A stretch of DNA of 64,000 nucleotides from assembly GCA_027490155.1 (NCBI GenBank), contig JAIXYP010000005.1, positions 214,408 through 278,407 on the forward strand, read 5' to 3'. Position 1 is the first letter of the stretch. Each line of letters opens with the position of its first letter. This document shows, one piece after another, positions 34,951-44,183 of this stretch. The notes under the pieces were generated by a model. That model was not told where the DNA came from. It worked only from the letters and a program-made list of their open reading frames with translations, and searched no databases. This stretch comes from Cytophagaceae bacterium. GTDB taxonomy: Bacteria > Bacteroidota > Bacteroidia > Cytophagales > Flexibacteraceae. Made by a program: the position numbers and the translations under genes.

Positions 34951-36204
34951 ATGTCCGAACGGTATCTCGATGTCCAAGAGTTTACGTATGACCTACCAGA
35001 TAAACGCATTGCTCGTTATCCTGTTGCTGAGCGTGATGCTAGTAAGTTATTGATCTATAGTAAGGGCCAAATTGCAGAGAAAACTTTCAGGTCCTTGCCA
35101 GATGTATTGCCAGAAAATAGCCACTTGGTGTTCAACAACACAAAGGTGATTGCAGCCAGGCTTCTGCTTTCAGACGGACTGGATCTTAAAGCTGAGGTGT
35201 TTCTGCTGGAGCCAGCCCAGACCGAGGGATCCCTAGAGCAGGTAATGACCAAACAAGGCAATACTATTTGGCATTGTATGGTGGGTGGCCTCAAGAAATG
35301 GCGTAAGGTCAACAAGACGCTCATATCAACTGCCATTGCAACGCCCACGTCAGAGGATGATTTTTCAGGCGAAATCACCTTGAGCGCTACATTGTTGCCG
35401 GACAGCATCGAACCTTCAGTGCAACTGTCTTGGCTTCCGGCCCACTTGCCATTTGGTAAGGTTCTGTCTGTCATCGGGAATATCCCATTGCCTCCTTATC
35501 TCAAACGACAGGCAGATAAGCTAGATGCTGTGACCTACCAGACGGTTTATGCCAAACACGAAGGTGCCGTTGCTGCCCCAACTGCTGGTTTGCACTTTAC
35601 TGACCGGGTATTAACCGATCTCAAAACTAAAGGACACCAGCGATCAGAGGTTACACTCCATGTGTCAGCTGGTACCTTTGCCCCAATCAAAACCGCCAAT
35701 GCCCTTAGCCACGCGATGCATCGTGAGCTAGTAATAGTGCAGCTAGAGACCTTACGGACCCTGTCGATCGCAACTGGACCTATCATCCCGGTTGGTACTA
35801 CCAGCATGCGGACCTTAGAGTCGCTCTACTGGTTTGGGGTTCAGGTCATGATAGGGCAAGGTCCTGAGCAGCCTGGTGTTTTTGTGGTTGATCAGCATTT
35901 TGCCTACAGCCTAAGAGCCGATACCCTACCTGATTTCAAGACTAGCTACGAAGCCCTAGTTGTTTATGCGACCGACTTCGGACTAAGCCAGATAGTCGGT
36001 CAAACAGAAATCTATATTTACCCTGGCTATCAGCTAAAGGTGTGTAGGGGCATCGTAACGAATTTTCATCAACCTGGCAGTACGTTAATGTTGCTGATCG
36101 CGGCCCTCGTAGGAGACAATTGGCGTCAGATTTATGACTATGCCCTCCGGAATGATTTTCGGTTTCTAAGCTATGGTGATAGTAGTCTTCTCCTTGCAGA
36201 ATAA
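34951..36204 (+). CDS. queA: S-adenosylmethionine:tRNA ribosyltransferase-isomerase
   Basis: 417 residues from ATG 34951 (MSERYLDVQEFTYDLPD); the frame extends to a TTG at 34840, but those 37 residues are not QueA-like. Family blocks are visible: IARYPVAERDASKLL, FNNTKVIAARL, YAKHEGAVAAPTAGLHFT, VTLHVSAGTFAPIK, and near the end TNFHQPGSTLMLLIAAL. QueA transfers the ribosyl group of SAM to preQ1 in tRNA, forming epoxyqueuosine at the wobble position. queG, which performs the next step, is about 1.8 kb downstream on the other strand. A moderate insertion around residues 100-150 makes it longer than the usual 340-350 residues, as in other Bacteroidota. Confidence 0.95.
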   Translation: MSERYLDVQEFTYDLPDKRIARYPVAERDASKLLIYSKGQIAEKTFRSLPDVLPENSHLVFNNTKVIAARLLLSDGLDLKAEVFLLEPAQTEGSLEQVMTKQGNTIWHCMVGGLKKWRKVNKTLISTAIATPTSEDDFSGEITLSATLLPDSIEPSVQLSWLPAHLPFGKVLSVIGNIPLPPYLKRQADKLDAVTYQTVYAKHEGAVAAPTAGLHFTDRVLTDLKTKGHQRSEVTLHVSAGTFAPIKTANALSHAMHRELVIVQLETLRTLSIATGPIIPVGTTSMRTLESLYWFGVQVMIGQGPEQPGVFVVDQHFAYSLRADTLPDFKTSYEALVVYATDFGLSQIVGQTEIYIYPGYQLKVCRGIVTNFHQPGSTLMLLIAALVGDNWRQIYDYALRNDFRFLSYGDSSLLLAE

Positions 36205-36248
36205 GGCATTTTTAGTGACCTAATTTGGCTTACAAACACGCTTGGCCA

Positions 36249-37691
36249 TTAGCCACTAACACCGTTGTTCCGATTGTTGATAAACAACAAGACCAAAAAA
36301 CCTAAGACCATAACTCCGATGGCCCAGTTGCCATAAGTCTTCCACACTTTATTTCTGTCTAGGCTTTTAAGCCAGTTATTTCGTTCCTTGAGATCAGCAT
36401 AAAATGGGTCAGTGGTGCCACCATAAGCATCGGTTGGTTCATGACTAGCCCCTTCTACCTTGATTCTGGTGCTACTTACCAAGGTGTCGTACCGATTGGT
36501 CATGGTATTAAAGAATACCCATTGGAAACCCTCGCCAAGATTGTAGATACCTGGTTCTTGTGGGATGATGTTGTAGATATAGGTTCGCTCGCCAGTTACC
36601 TTGCCTAGGCTGCGATAGATGTTCTGGACGCTGCTGGGTTTGTAAATATCAAAGGGGATCCCTGGGGGCACTTCGGGAGGTTTAATGGCGGTGATGTTGC
36701 CTTCTCCCCTAATACTGAACTTGTAGGTGAAACTTTTGCCGGTCCGCTGGCGGGTTTTGTTCACAAACTCAGCAAGGCGAAAGGCCCCTACGGGTACAAG
36801 TCCTTTAAGCGGGTGGTCAGGCAGGTCCTGAACAGCAATTTTAAGCGGCTGTGTGGCATAGATCCGAAAGTCACGCTTGTTATTTTCGTCGATGGTATAG
36901 GCTTGGGTGTTGCTAAGCATCTTGAGGCTGACTGGCGCAAACGTGATGGGCTCGGAATTTAGGGGGAAGTAGGTGGCTTGGTAAATCTTGAACTGACTAT
37001 AACGCCTGCCTTTAATCTTAACAGGGATTTCCTGAATCTCGGTAATGCCAAAGTCCTCCTCCCAACAGTTAGCCGGTTTAAGGTCTTGAGCCATTGCCTG
37101 AAGCTGCTCTGCAACGTTATAGAAATCAAGCTCTTGGGTGTTATTGTCTGCTACATAAAGGGCCAAGGTGGTCGTGAACCCCTGTCCAACATACACCTTA
37201 TTGCGGTCGGAACTTAGGGCAAAAAAAACGTTGCCTCTAGGTTCCAGATTGTCGATTTCGTCGGTAGTAGTTTGTGGGATGCTACCCGCTTGTGCATCAT
37301 TGATCGACGGGACGGCCCCAGTACCATCGCTAACCGTGAGCTGCGTGCCGGGGCTGGGGATCAGTTTGCCGTTGGCCTTGAGTTTGAAGGGAGGCAACGA
37401 ATAGATACCCGGCTTTTGCGGACTATAGAACTGGATGAAACTATAGACGGTTGTGTTCTCTCCGTCAGCGTTTTGGGTATAGGTATTGTTGCTGGTCCCG
37501 GCCTTGATAAAGCCAGGGATGTCAGGAAACGCACCGTATTGCTCGAGGGCCACAGTATTGCACTGCAACGTGATGCTGAACTTGTCCCCCATGGTCAACA
37601 TTGAGCTCCCTAATTTTATAGTCACCTCTTGGGCGATTACCGTATTAAATGAGAGCAAAGTGACAAAAAATGTCCAGAAAATGCGGTGCAT
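36249..37691 (-). CDS. BatD-family protein
   Basis: 480 residues from ATG 37691, giving a clean signal peptide (MHRIFWTFFVTLLSFNTVIA); the frame extends to 37757. Ig-like beta domains follow (VTIKLGSSMLTMGDKFSITLQC, then repeated SLPPFKLKANGK and GNVFFALSSDRNKVYVGQ type strands), and a single C-terminal membrane helix (about 458-475). This matches BatD, part of the Bacteroides aerotolerance (BatABCDE) membrane complex. No batA, batB, batC, batE or MoxR gene is adjacent, so it is either split from the operon or a paralogue. Confidence 0.8.
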   Translation of the reverse strand: MHRIFWTFFVTLLSFNTVIAQEVTIKLGSSMLTMGDKFSITLQCNTVALEQYGAFPDIPGFIKAGTSNNTYTQNADGENTTVYSFIQFYSPQKPGIYSLPPFKLKANGKLIPSPGTQLTVSDGTGAVPSINDAQAGSIPQTTTDEIDNLEPRGNVFFALSSDRNKVYVGQGFTTTLALYVADNNTQELDFYNVAEQLQAMAQDLKPANCWEEDFGITEIQEIPVKIKGRRYSQFKIYQATYFPLNSEPITFAPVSLKMLSNTQAYTIDENNKRDFRIYATQPLKIAVQDLPDHPLKGLVPVGAFRLAEFVNKTRQRTGKSFTYKFSIRGEGNITAIKPPEVPPGIPFDIYKPSSVQNIYRSLGKVTGERTYIYNIIPQEPGIYNLGEGFQWVFFNTMTNRYDTLVSSTRIKVEGASHEPTDAYGGTTDPFYADLKERNNWLKSLDRNKVWKTYGNWAIGVMVLGFLVLLFINNRNNGVSG

Positions 37692-37788
37692 CGGCACGGC
37701 AATTGCTTGATTATCTTGTCTGGCTATCATTCTTGGTTGCTTAGATCCGATTTCCACTGATTGTTTTACCTATTAACACCCGACGACT

Positions 37789-37983
37789 ATGCTTACCTAC
37801 GTAAAGGAGATTTTACAAAAGGTCAGCTTTGACCCCAAGTTATTCGAAAAAGAGCTGCGCAAAGCGATAAAAGCGCTTTCTCCCAACGAAATAACTGAGT
37901 TCAGGGCATGGTGCTACGCACGCTTTAGTGCGGCCTACCACCACATTCTGGACCAGACCTTTGGTCAACAACTGGCCTACTAG
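37789..37983 (+). CDS. Small conserved protein of Bacteroidota, 64 residues
   Basis: 64 residues starting MLTYVKEILQKVSFDPKLF, all helical, with basic KELRKAIKALSP in the middle and a Trp/Cys/Tyr-rich end. Similar short proteins with the same TYVKxxLQKVSFD opening occur as hypothetical proteins in Bacteroidota as I recall them. Clean ATG, convergent neighbours and its own terminator support a real gene. Function unknown; no membrane segment. Confidence 0.75.
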   Translation: MLTYVKEILQKVSFDPKLFEKELRKAIKALSPNEITEFRAWCYARFSAAYHHILDQTFGQQLAY

Positions 37984-38017
37984 TAGGACCATAGGCAATT
38001 ATTGCCTATGACAATGG

Positions 38018-38062
38018 GCAGCCTAAAGATACTTATTCGTATTGGTAGGCTGCTCATTTTTT
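38018..38062 (+). terminator. Terminator after the 64-residue protein
   Basis: gcagccta at 38018-38025 pairs with taggctgc at 38046-38053, with an inner gatac/gtat stem, followed by six T (38057-38062). It overlaps the stop of the convergent queG. A second hairpin, cataggcaa/ttgcctatg, precedes it at 37990-38010. Confidence 0.75.
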
Positions 38063-39058
38063 GATTTTAAGAGCCTGTGAGTAGTCTGTTTTGGTTTGGT
38101 TCTGGGATCTGACAGCTGCCTTGCTTATGTTGTCCTCAAGCTTATGGAATCCTGCTCGTTGTACTGCCGACTGGCCTTTGCGCGGACCAAAAACTTGATC
38201 AAACACCTCCTTAGTAAACTCCCGAAATCCAGAGTTATGTAAGGCCTTAAGGCTATCATTAGGGGCAAATCGAGGCTCCTGATGCGGATTGCTAAATCGG
38301 TTCCAGGGGCATACATCTTGGCAAATATCACAGCCGAACGCCCATCCCTCAAGTTGACCTGACCATTGATCGGCCATGGCCTCCTTGAGCTCGATTGTCA
38401 AGTAACTAATACATCGGCTACCATCAACAACGTAAGGCTCGGTAATCGCATCCGTTGGGCAGGCATCAATGCATCGGGTACAGGTGCCACAAAAATCCTT
38501 GATTGGGCCATCTGGCATGAGATCCAGATCCGAAATCAGCTCAGCAATAAAATAGAAACTGCCTCCCTGTTTGTTGATTAGGTTCGTATGCTTGCCTACC
38601 CAACCTAGCCCGGCTTTGGCTGCCCAGACCTTGTCCATCACTGGCGCGCTATCGACAAATATCCGACCATTGACCTCTCCAACTTGGTCCTTGATCATTA
38701 GTAGCAGCTCATGCAGCTTGTCCTTGATGACAGTATGGTAGTCTTCACCATATGCGTATTTGCTGATTCTAATGCCTTGGTCAGGAAGGGGAGACTCAGG
38801 ATAGTAGTTATACAGGAACGATACGACAGACTTTGCTCCATCGACCAGTAACCTTGGGTCTAGTCGTTTGTCAAAATAATTGGCCATATAGGCCATTTTG
38901 CCATGATAATTCTGGGCCAACCACCTGTCAAGCCGAGGGGCTTCTGTCTCTAGGAATTCAGCTTTGCTAATTCCGCAAAAGTCAAATCCAATGGCTTTGG
39001 CAGCAGCCTTTATGATGGCCGCATTACGTTCGGCCACTAAGGTTTGATGATTGACCAT
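38054..39058 (-). CDS. queG: Epoxyqueuosine reductase
   Basis: 334 residues. N-terminal cobalamin-binding region with GFDFCGISKAEFL and WLAQNYHGKMAYMANY, then two 4Fe-4S clusters with CGTCTRCIDACPTDAI and CDICQDVCPWNR. QueG reduces epoxyqueuosine to queuosine in tRNA and needs cobalamin, the vitamin handled by the riboswitch-controlled operon at 13440-17768. The scoB gene ends 27 bases upstream on the same strand, so both may be on one transcript. Confidence 0.96.
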   Translation of the reverse strand: MVNHQTLVAERNAAIIKAAAKAIGFDFCGISKAEFLETEAPRLDRWLAQNYHGKMAYMANYFDKRLDPRLLVDGAKSVVSFLYNYYPESPLPDQGIRISKYAYGEDYHTVIKDKLHELLLMIKDQVGEVNGRIFVDSAPVMDKVWAAKAGLGWVGKHTNLINKQGGSFYFIAELISDLDLMPDGPIKDFCGTCTRCIDACPTDAITEPYVVDGSRCISYLTIELKEAMADQWSGQLEGWAFGCDICQDVCPWNRFSNPHQEPRFAPNDSLKALHNSGFREFTKEVFDQVFGPRKGQSAVQRAGFHKLEDNISKAAVRSQNQTKTDYSQALKIKK

Positions 39059-39085
39059 TGACTTTGGCTCAGTAGCCCTAAAGCA

Positions 39086-39745
39086 CTAGTTGACAATCAT
39101 TTCGGGGATTTCACCATCAACGATTAGTTTACCTTCTGTAGCGGCAATGATATCCTCAACGCTGACGCCTGGGGCACGCTCTAACAGCCTAAAACCACCC
39201 TCTGGCAAGACATCTAGGACTGCCATATCACTCACGATCTTCTTGACACAACCTAGGCCAGTGATCGGCAAGCTGCAGGACTTGAGTAGTTTGGATTTGC
39301 CGTCTTTGCTCTTGTGCTGCATGGCAACGATAATATTGTCCGCACTAGCGACTAAGTCCATGGCTCCACCCATGCCTTTGACCATTTTGCCTGGCACTTT
39401 CCAGTTAGCTATGTCGCCATTTTCGGATACCTCCATTGCCCCAAGGACTGTGAGGTTAACATGTCCACCCCGGATCATCCCGAAGCTTTCAGCAGACGAA
39501 AACAACGAGGATCCGTCCTGCATCGTAACAGTTTGTTTGCCAGCATTGATTAGGTCAGCATCTACCTCATCCTCAGTTGGGAAGGGACCAATGCCGAGCA
39601 GCCCATTTTCGGATTGCAGCACGATATTGAGCCCTTCCGGCACATAGTTGGCCACCAAGGTAGGTATACCTATGCCAAGGTTTACATAGAATCCGTCTTG
39701 CAGTTCTTGGGCAATACGTTTGGCAATGGCGTGTTTGTCAAGCAT
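39086..39745 (-). CDS. scoB: 3-oxoacid CoA-transferase subunit B
   Basis: 219 residues from ATG 39745; the frame to 39805 adds 20 unlikely residues. The catalytic Glu is in SENGLLGIGP (Glu46). Other family blocks are GFYVNLGIGIPTLVANYVP, MIRGGHVNLTVLGAMEV and KVPGKMVKGMGGAMDLV. Subunit B pairs with subunit A to exchange CoA between succinyl-CoA and a 3-oxoacid such as acetoacetate. The A subunit is usually adjacent; here its place is taken by an exosortase gene, so A must be elsewhere. Confidence 0.92.
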   Translation of the reverse strand: MLDKHAIAKRIAQELQDGFYVNLGIGIPTLVANYVPEGLNIVLQSENGLLGIGPFPTEDEVDADLINAGKQTVTMQDGSSLFSSAESFGMIRGGHVNLTVLGAMEVSENGDIANWKVPGKMVKGMGGAMDLVASADNIIVAMQHKSKDGKSKLLKSCSLPITGLGCVKKIVSDMAVLDVLPEGGFRLLERAPGVSVEDIIAATEGKLIVDGEIPEMIVN

Positions 39746-39846
39746 GGATGTTTGATGATCGGGGTTTGGTGTAGGTGATTTTGTTTGCCAATCCGATAGC
39801 AACATATAGGTTTGTTTTCGGATTGGCTGAGTTGGCTTAAGCTATA

Positions 39847-40446
39847 TTAGGCAGCCGGCGCATTTTCTGGTTTGGAGTCATCGGGTCCGTTAAATGCTCC
39901 TTTACTGAACTTGTTGGCCCAGATCACCCAGAAGATGAATATAACGATATAGACCACGAGCTGGAATGTGTACTTGTGGTGGAAGTCGCTTACAGACTTG
40001 TCATACCGAACGATAACCTCTGACAACAGAGCTATCCTGATAATATTGACCCAATAGATGGCAAAGACACCTAGCGGTACGTACCATAATTTGGAACGGA
40101 ATGGGCCAGGAAAGGCAATTATGAAGGCCGCAAAGAGATACATCAGCACAAGACCGTTGCATCCGTTTTCGATCACAACATAGGGCCTGTTGTTGATGTA
40201 AATATACCACTGAAATGTTCCAACAGCGTTGGGAACACCAACAGAACGAGCATCAGTGCCATAAGACCTCATAACTGCACTACCTACCTTAGAGATATTT
40301 TCGGTCAGGACGTTATTAACTGCATCCGAAGCACCGTCAAACGTGGAGGCCCCAAAAGCCATCCAGATAAGGTAAAAGGAAAGCGCTTTGGCCAAAAACT
40401 TGGTTAGCGGGGTTTGTTTGTGCCAATAGGCTAGAATATCGTTCAT
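39847..40446 (-). CDS. Exosortase/archaeosortase family membrane protease
   Basis: 199 residues with about five membrane helices. The catalytic triad is in place: Cys96 in ENGCNGLVLMY, Arg137 in VNIIRIALLSE and His156 or His157 in FHHKYTF. Exosortases cleave a C-terminal sorting signal and process or attach the protein at the envelope. The short, single-domain form resembles the Bacteroidota exosortases (XrtF/XrtN/XrtX-like groups), but the subgroup is not assigned. No PEP-CTERM-like substrate gene is seen nearby. Probable start ATG 40446. Confidence 0.9.
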   Translation of the reverse strand: MNDILAYWHKQTPLTKFLAKALSFYLIWMAFGASTFDGASDAVNNVLTENISKVGSAVMRSYGTDARSVGVPNAVGTFQWYIYINNRPYVVIENGCNGLVLMYLFAAFIIAFPGPFRSKLWYVPLGVFAIYWVNIIRIALLSEVIVRYDKSVSDFHHKYTFQLVVYIVIFIFWVIWANKFSKGAFNGPDDSKPENAPAA

Positions 40447-40621
40447 GATTTGGCCAGTGTATCAGGATCGGCATGCAGACGACAACACGTCATCCATCCG
40501 GAGTTGAAGTGGTAAACATACAAAACCCTAATCAATGTTGCCGCACCAATGTCGGCTACTTGACTAGGGTTAATGTTGGGATAATGTTAGGACATCATGC
40601 CCTAATGGACTATCGTAGTAC

Positions 40622-41161
40622 TTATTGGGCAATAGCCACACCGCTGGCGGTAAACTCGAGGTATCGCTCAGGCTTAGTAATGGCGGCAATCTCTGCTTTC
40701 GATTTACCTTCTTCCTTTGCTTCCTTCTTGAGGTCGGCTACTGAGTTGACCACCCAATGGCTGATGCCGTCGGCAACTAAGGTTTTGCCCTCGAGGCCAG
40801 ATGTTGGTACGAAGAATTTGTAGCCTTTGAACCTCATAGTTAGCTGCTCGTTGTTTGGTGCCTTTATGCTGACCCAGCAGCCTTTGTTGGCACAACTCTC
40901 AATAATTTCGCCTGTGATGCGAGTCTGGAGGGTATCCTCGTCCTTCTGACCTTCGGTCTTTGACAGGAGATCGGCCGTGGAGATGGCATCGTTGGTTGCG
41001 ATGCTGTCACCATAGTACTCATACTTTACAGCAATAGGCTCAGGCATGGTGGCAGCAGCCGAAGTTGCCGAGTCAAGCTTGGTTTCGCCAGCTGGCTCTT
41101 GCTTGGCACAAGACATAATAGTGGCCGCAATCGCGATGGCCAGTAGAGATTGTTTGATCAT
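40622..41161 (-). CDS. DUF4920 lipoprotein
   Basis: 179 residues with a lipoprotein signal ending in IMSC (Cys17), an Ala/Ser/Thr/Glu-rich linker, then a compact OB-like domain with SCANKGCWVSIKA and MRFKGYKFFVPTSGLEG. The Cys-x4-Cys-Trp pattern and overall layout match DUF4920. It should sit in the periplasm or outer membrane. Function is not established for the family; the two Cys could bind a metal or form a disulfide. Confidence 0.85.
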   Translation of the reverse strand: MIKQSLLAIAIAATIMSCAKQEPAGETKLDSATSAAATMPEPIAVKYEYYGDSIATNDAISTADLLSKTEGQKDEDTLQTRITGEIIESCANKGCWVSIKAPNNEQLTMRFKGYKFFVPTSGLEGKTLVADGISHWVVNSVADLKKEAKEEGKSKAEIAAITKPERYLEFTASGVAIAQ

Positions 41162-41233
41162 GGTCGGGATGCCCGTGGGCGCTTAAAAAAGTTTGAGGTA
41201 GACTAGGTAGTTAAAAATGGTTTCCTAGTGGGT

Positions 41234-42058
41234 TTATGGGAACTTAGGGTACTTGCTAAAGTCTGGTTTACGTTTCTCTAGGAAAGCGTTTTTCCCTTCT
41301 TTGGCCTCGTCGCTTAGGTAGTAGAGTAGGGTGGCGTTACCGGCTAACTCCTGGATACCGGCTTGTCCATCGAGCTCAGCATTGAAAGAGCTCTTGAGCA
41401 TCCGCAGCGCCAATGGGCTTTTTTCGAGGATTTTATTGCACCAGTCGATGGTGGCGTCCTCTAGCATCTCCAGCGGAACTACTTTGTTAACAAGACCCAT
41501 GTCAAGAGCTTCTTGAGCGTTGTATTGGTCACACAGGAACCAGATCTCGCGAGCTTTTTTCTGGCCAACAATGCGGGCAAGGTAACTGCTACCAAATCCG
41601 CCATCAAAGCTGCCGACATTGGGGCCTGTTTGGCCGAATCGGGCATTTTCCGCAGCAATTGTCAGGTCACAAACTACATGGAGTACATGGCCACCGCCAA
41701 TGGCCCAGCCAGCCACCATCGCAATTACTGGTTTATGGATGGTCCGGATCTGGCGTTGGAGGTCCAGAACATTAAGTCTAGGTACAGTATCCTGACCGAT
41801 ATATCCACCATGGCCACGGACACTTTGGTCTCCACCACTGCAAAAAGCTTTGCCACCTTCGCCTGTCAGGATGATGACACCGACTCTTTCGTCTTCACGA
41901 GCCATTTCCATCGCGATGATCATCTCACGGACTGTCAGCGGGGTAAATGCGTTGTGGACATGCGGGCGATTGATGCTTATCTTGGCAATGCCATTGTAGT
42001 AACTAAACTTGATTTCTTCGAAGTCCCTGATGGTTTCCCACTGGTATCTGCTTTCCAT
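41234..42058 (-). CDS. menB: 1,4-dihydroxy-2-naphthoyl-CoA synthase
   Basis: 274 residues of the crotonase fold with MenB-specific [17 protein letters not shown] (oxyanion and substrate loop), [21 protein letters not shown], and the C-terminal [10 protein letters not shown] tail. MenB closes the second ring of menaquinone precursor from o-succinylbenzoyl-CoA. It implies a menaquinone-based respiratory chain. No other men genes lie in the window. Confidence 0.96.
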   Translation of the reverse strand: MESRYQWETIRDFEEIKFSYYNGIAKISINRPHVHNAFTPLTVREMIIAMEMAREDERVGVIILTGEGGKAFCSGGDQSVRGHGGYIGQDTVPRLNVLDLQRQIRTIHKPVIAMVAGWAIGGGHVLHVVCDLTIAAENARFGQTGPNVGSFDGGFGSSYLARIVGQKKAREIWFLCDQYNAQEALDMGLVNKVVPLEMLEDATIDWCNKILEKSPLALRMLKSSFNAELDGQAGIQELAGNATLLYYLSDEAKEGKNAFLEKRKPDFSKYPKFP

Positions 42059-42276
42059 ATCTTGGTGCTATCTTTATTTGCCTCTGTCCCAATACATTTT
42101 GTGGCTGCTGTATTACCAGCAAACAGAGGGCGGTCACCAAACGAAACCACGCATGTAGTCTGATTGTTGATCGCCCTGCAAATAAACGAAATAATGTGGG
42201 TAATGGGCCAGTTCTAGCTTAGTTTGGCCACAGCCTGGATCTTAAATTATGCATAATTCACTGGGCTTATACTTGG

Positions 42277-42837
42277 TTACTTTGCCTTTGGCGACATGAC
42301 GTATACCGACTTGACGTCAATCTTTTCGGCTATTTTCATCATCACGACGCTAGGCCGTTCGATCTTGTGATCTTCAAGCACTACATCAAAGTTACTGCGG
42401 AGGGTTAGTTTGCCCTTGGCGACCTCTAGGGTACCAGTTAGGGTACGTTCCTTAGTCACGCCATGCATCGTGAGAGTTCCTTTGGCGTTGACGGTGTAGG
42501 AACCATCCTTGACATAATCCACCTTCTCGACGATTTTGCCCTTGAAGACACCTTCTGGATACTTTTCGGACTCCATGTAGTTTTCGTTGAAGTGGTCTTC
42601 CATCAAGCCATTAGGGAACTTGAAAGACTTCATCGGGATTTTGACCAATACGTCTCCCGTGGCAATATTGATGGCAGCTTGTGCGGTTTTGCTAACAGCA
42701 CTAATGTCCTCAAGTGGTGTTTTACTGAAGAATGAAATCTCACCTGCTGAGGTAAGATAGACTTGGGATTGGGCTGAAGTCGAACCCAAAAGTACGGTCA
42801 GGATTAGCAGACCAAGCAACGAGAAGTAGTTTTTCAT
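42277..42837 (-). CDS. YceI-family periplasmic lipocalin-like protein
   Basis: 186 residues with a signal peptide (about 1-23) and one YceI domain: AGEISFFSKTPLEDISA, VLVKIPMKSFKFPNGLMEDHFNENYME and LTMHGVTKERTLTG. YceI proteins form an extended lipocalin-like barrel that binds isoprenoid lipids. Here it lies beside menB, which makes a prenylated quinone; a functional link is only inferred. Confidence 0.92.
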   Translation of the reverse strand: MKNYFSLLGLLILTVLLGSTSAQSQVYLTSAGEISFFSKTPLEDISAVSKTAQAAINIATGDVLVKIPMKSFKFPNGLMEDHFNENYMESEKYPEGVFKGKIVEKVDYVKDGSYTVNAKGTLTMHGVTKERTLTGTLEVAKGKLTLRSNFDVVLEDHKIERPSVVMMKIAEKIDVKSVYVMSPKAK

Positions 42838-42981
42838 AGATGATAGGATACTGGTTTTTTACGAAGTCAAGTAGGCAGAGGTAAGATTTTTGGAGCAGTC
42901 TTTAATCAGGTTCCTTGACACAATTTAGGAAAATTAGTAACTGCAATCCTAATGCTGAGGTCTAACGATAACAACCTTAAC

Positions 42982-43015
42982 AAAAAAGGGTGCCCATCCT
43001 GCTGATGAGCACCCT
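42982..43015 (-). terminator. Terminator after the secreted propeller gene
   Basis: On the minus strand agggtgc and gcaccct pair (43015-43009 with 42993-42987) with an inner catc/gatg extension, followed by six T (42987-42982). Confidence 0.8.
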
Positions 43016-43056
43016 CTGACTAATGAGTGGGCCTAGCCTTGGTGATTTAGTCCAAC

Positions 43057-43962
43057 TTATTTCTGACCACCCGTGACCTTGTAGGCAACGACACGGTTAC
43101 CAAAGAAGGTAGGCACTAAAACCAAGTTCCTGACCTCATCATAACCGATGTCGGCAGTATTGTCCTTTGCCTCTTCGGTATCCAACAATAGTTCGACTTG
43201 ACTAGGTTTTTTTTCAGTCGGTTTGCGACCAGTGATGCCATAAATCTTGCCATGCCAACGGCTGACCAAGAAGTGGTCTTTGGTTTGAGGTAGGTTAACG
43301 ATACCGTCGCCACCTTCTATTGTCAGGCTAAGTGGCTGCTCGGTTGTTTTTTTGCCATCGTAAGAGGTTAGATAGAGTTTGCCAGTGGCCATATCGATTA
43401 CTTGTAGGCCATCTGGGCGTACTAGCAGACCATTAGGTTTAGTAAAGGTGCCAGCAGCGACCAAGGTTGTGACGGTTTTACCAACCACCCTATGTATAAT
43501 CGACGTCTCCATGTCCGATACATAGACGTTGCCTTTTTTGTCAACAGCAACGTCGTTCAGGAATTTTGCGCCTTCTACCATGATATAGGCAGTTCGTTTG
43601 CCGTTCATGATATCAAAAATTGCTATATGGTCGATGTCCGAAACGTAAAGGGAGTTTCCACTTATGCCCATTCCTTTAGGGGCTGAAACCCCACGACCCC
43701 AATAGCGATTAACAATTGTACCTGTTGGGCTAATGACACTAATGAAACCATTGCTATCCTTGTCAGTAGGCTTGCCGTTGATGCAGGATACAAAATAGCG
43801 ACTCCCATTCGGGTCGGCTAGCACAGACTCGCAGGTTGTAAGGTCTTTGTCGGTTTCCCAAGCTTTTTCGAGTTTGAGGCCTTGGGCATTAGCCACAATG
43901 GTCAGCAGGCTGATGCCAAAAGCAAAAGCGGCTGGTACAATAAATTTGGGGGTTAGAGACAT
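43057..43962 (-). CDS. Secreted SMP-30/NHL-like beta-propeller protein
   Basis: 301 residues with a signal peptide ending near VANAQ (about residue 27), then six propeller blades: LADPNGSRYFVSCINGK, GMGISGNSLYVSDIDH, VAVDKKGNVYVSDMETSII, NGLLVRPDGLQVIDMATGKLYL and a C-terminal RNLVLVPTFFGNRVVAYKV. It resembles SMP-30/gluconolactonase-type propellers. The protein should be periplasmic or secreted. Enzymatic activity is possible (lactonase-like), but the specific metal ligands cannot be confirmed. Confidence 0.82.
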   Translation of the reverse strand: MSLTPKFIVPAAFAFGISLLTIVANAQGLKLEKAWETDKDLTTCESVLADPNGSRYFVSCINGKPTDKDSNGFISVISPTGTIVNRYWGRGVSAPKGMGISGNSLYVSDIDHIAIFDIMNGKRTAYIMVEGAKFLNDVAVDKKGNVYVSDMETSIIHRVVGKTVTTLVAAGTFTKPNGLLVRPDGLQVIDMATGKLYLTSYDGKKTTEQPLSLTIEGGDGIVNLPQTKDHFLVSRWHGKIYGITGRKPTEKKPSQVELLLDTEEAKDNTADIGYDEVRNLVLVPTFFGNRVVAYKVTGGQK

Positions 43963-44183
43963 AAATATGGTTAGGAGTGAACTTGTTTAGTGGATATACA
44001 GAAACGTCTCAGAACAGGACGTTTAGGCTTAAGGCTTAAACCAAGAATACATAGTGCCTGACTGCTCCACAAAACTAACACCTTATTAGCGCTGATTGTT
44101 CGGTACACATGCCTACACGATATTTTCGTGGTTTGAAATTGTAAAGGCAACAATGTTAGTGCTACCTTGGCCTGCAGAAACTT

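Noticed and set aside
39090..39647. 185-residue plus-strand frame antisense to scoB
   Set aside because: Ser/Pro/Thr-rich shadow of a conserved enzyme gene.
41513..42163. 216-residue plus-strand frame antisense to menB
   Set aside because: menB is complete and highly conserved; the opposite frame has no recognisable features.
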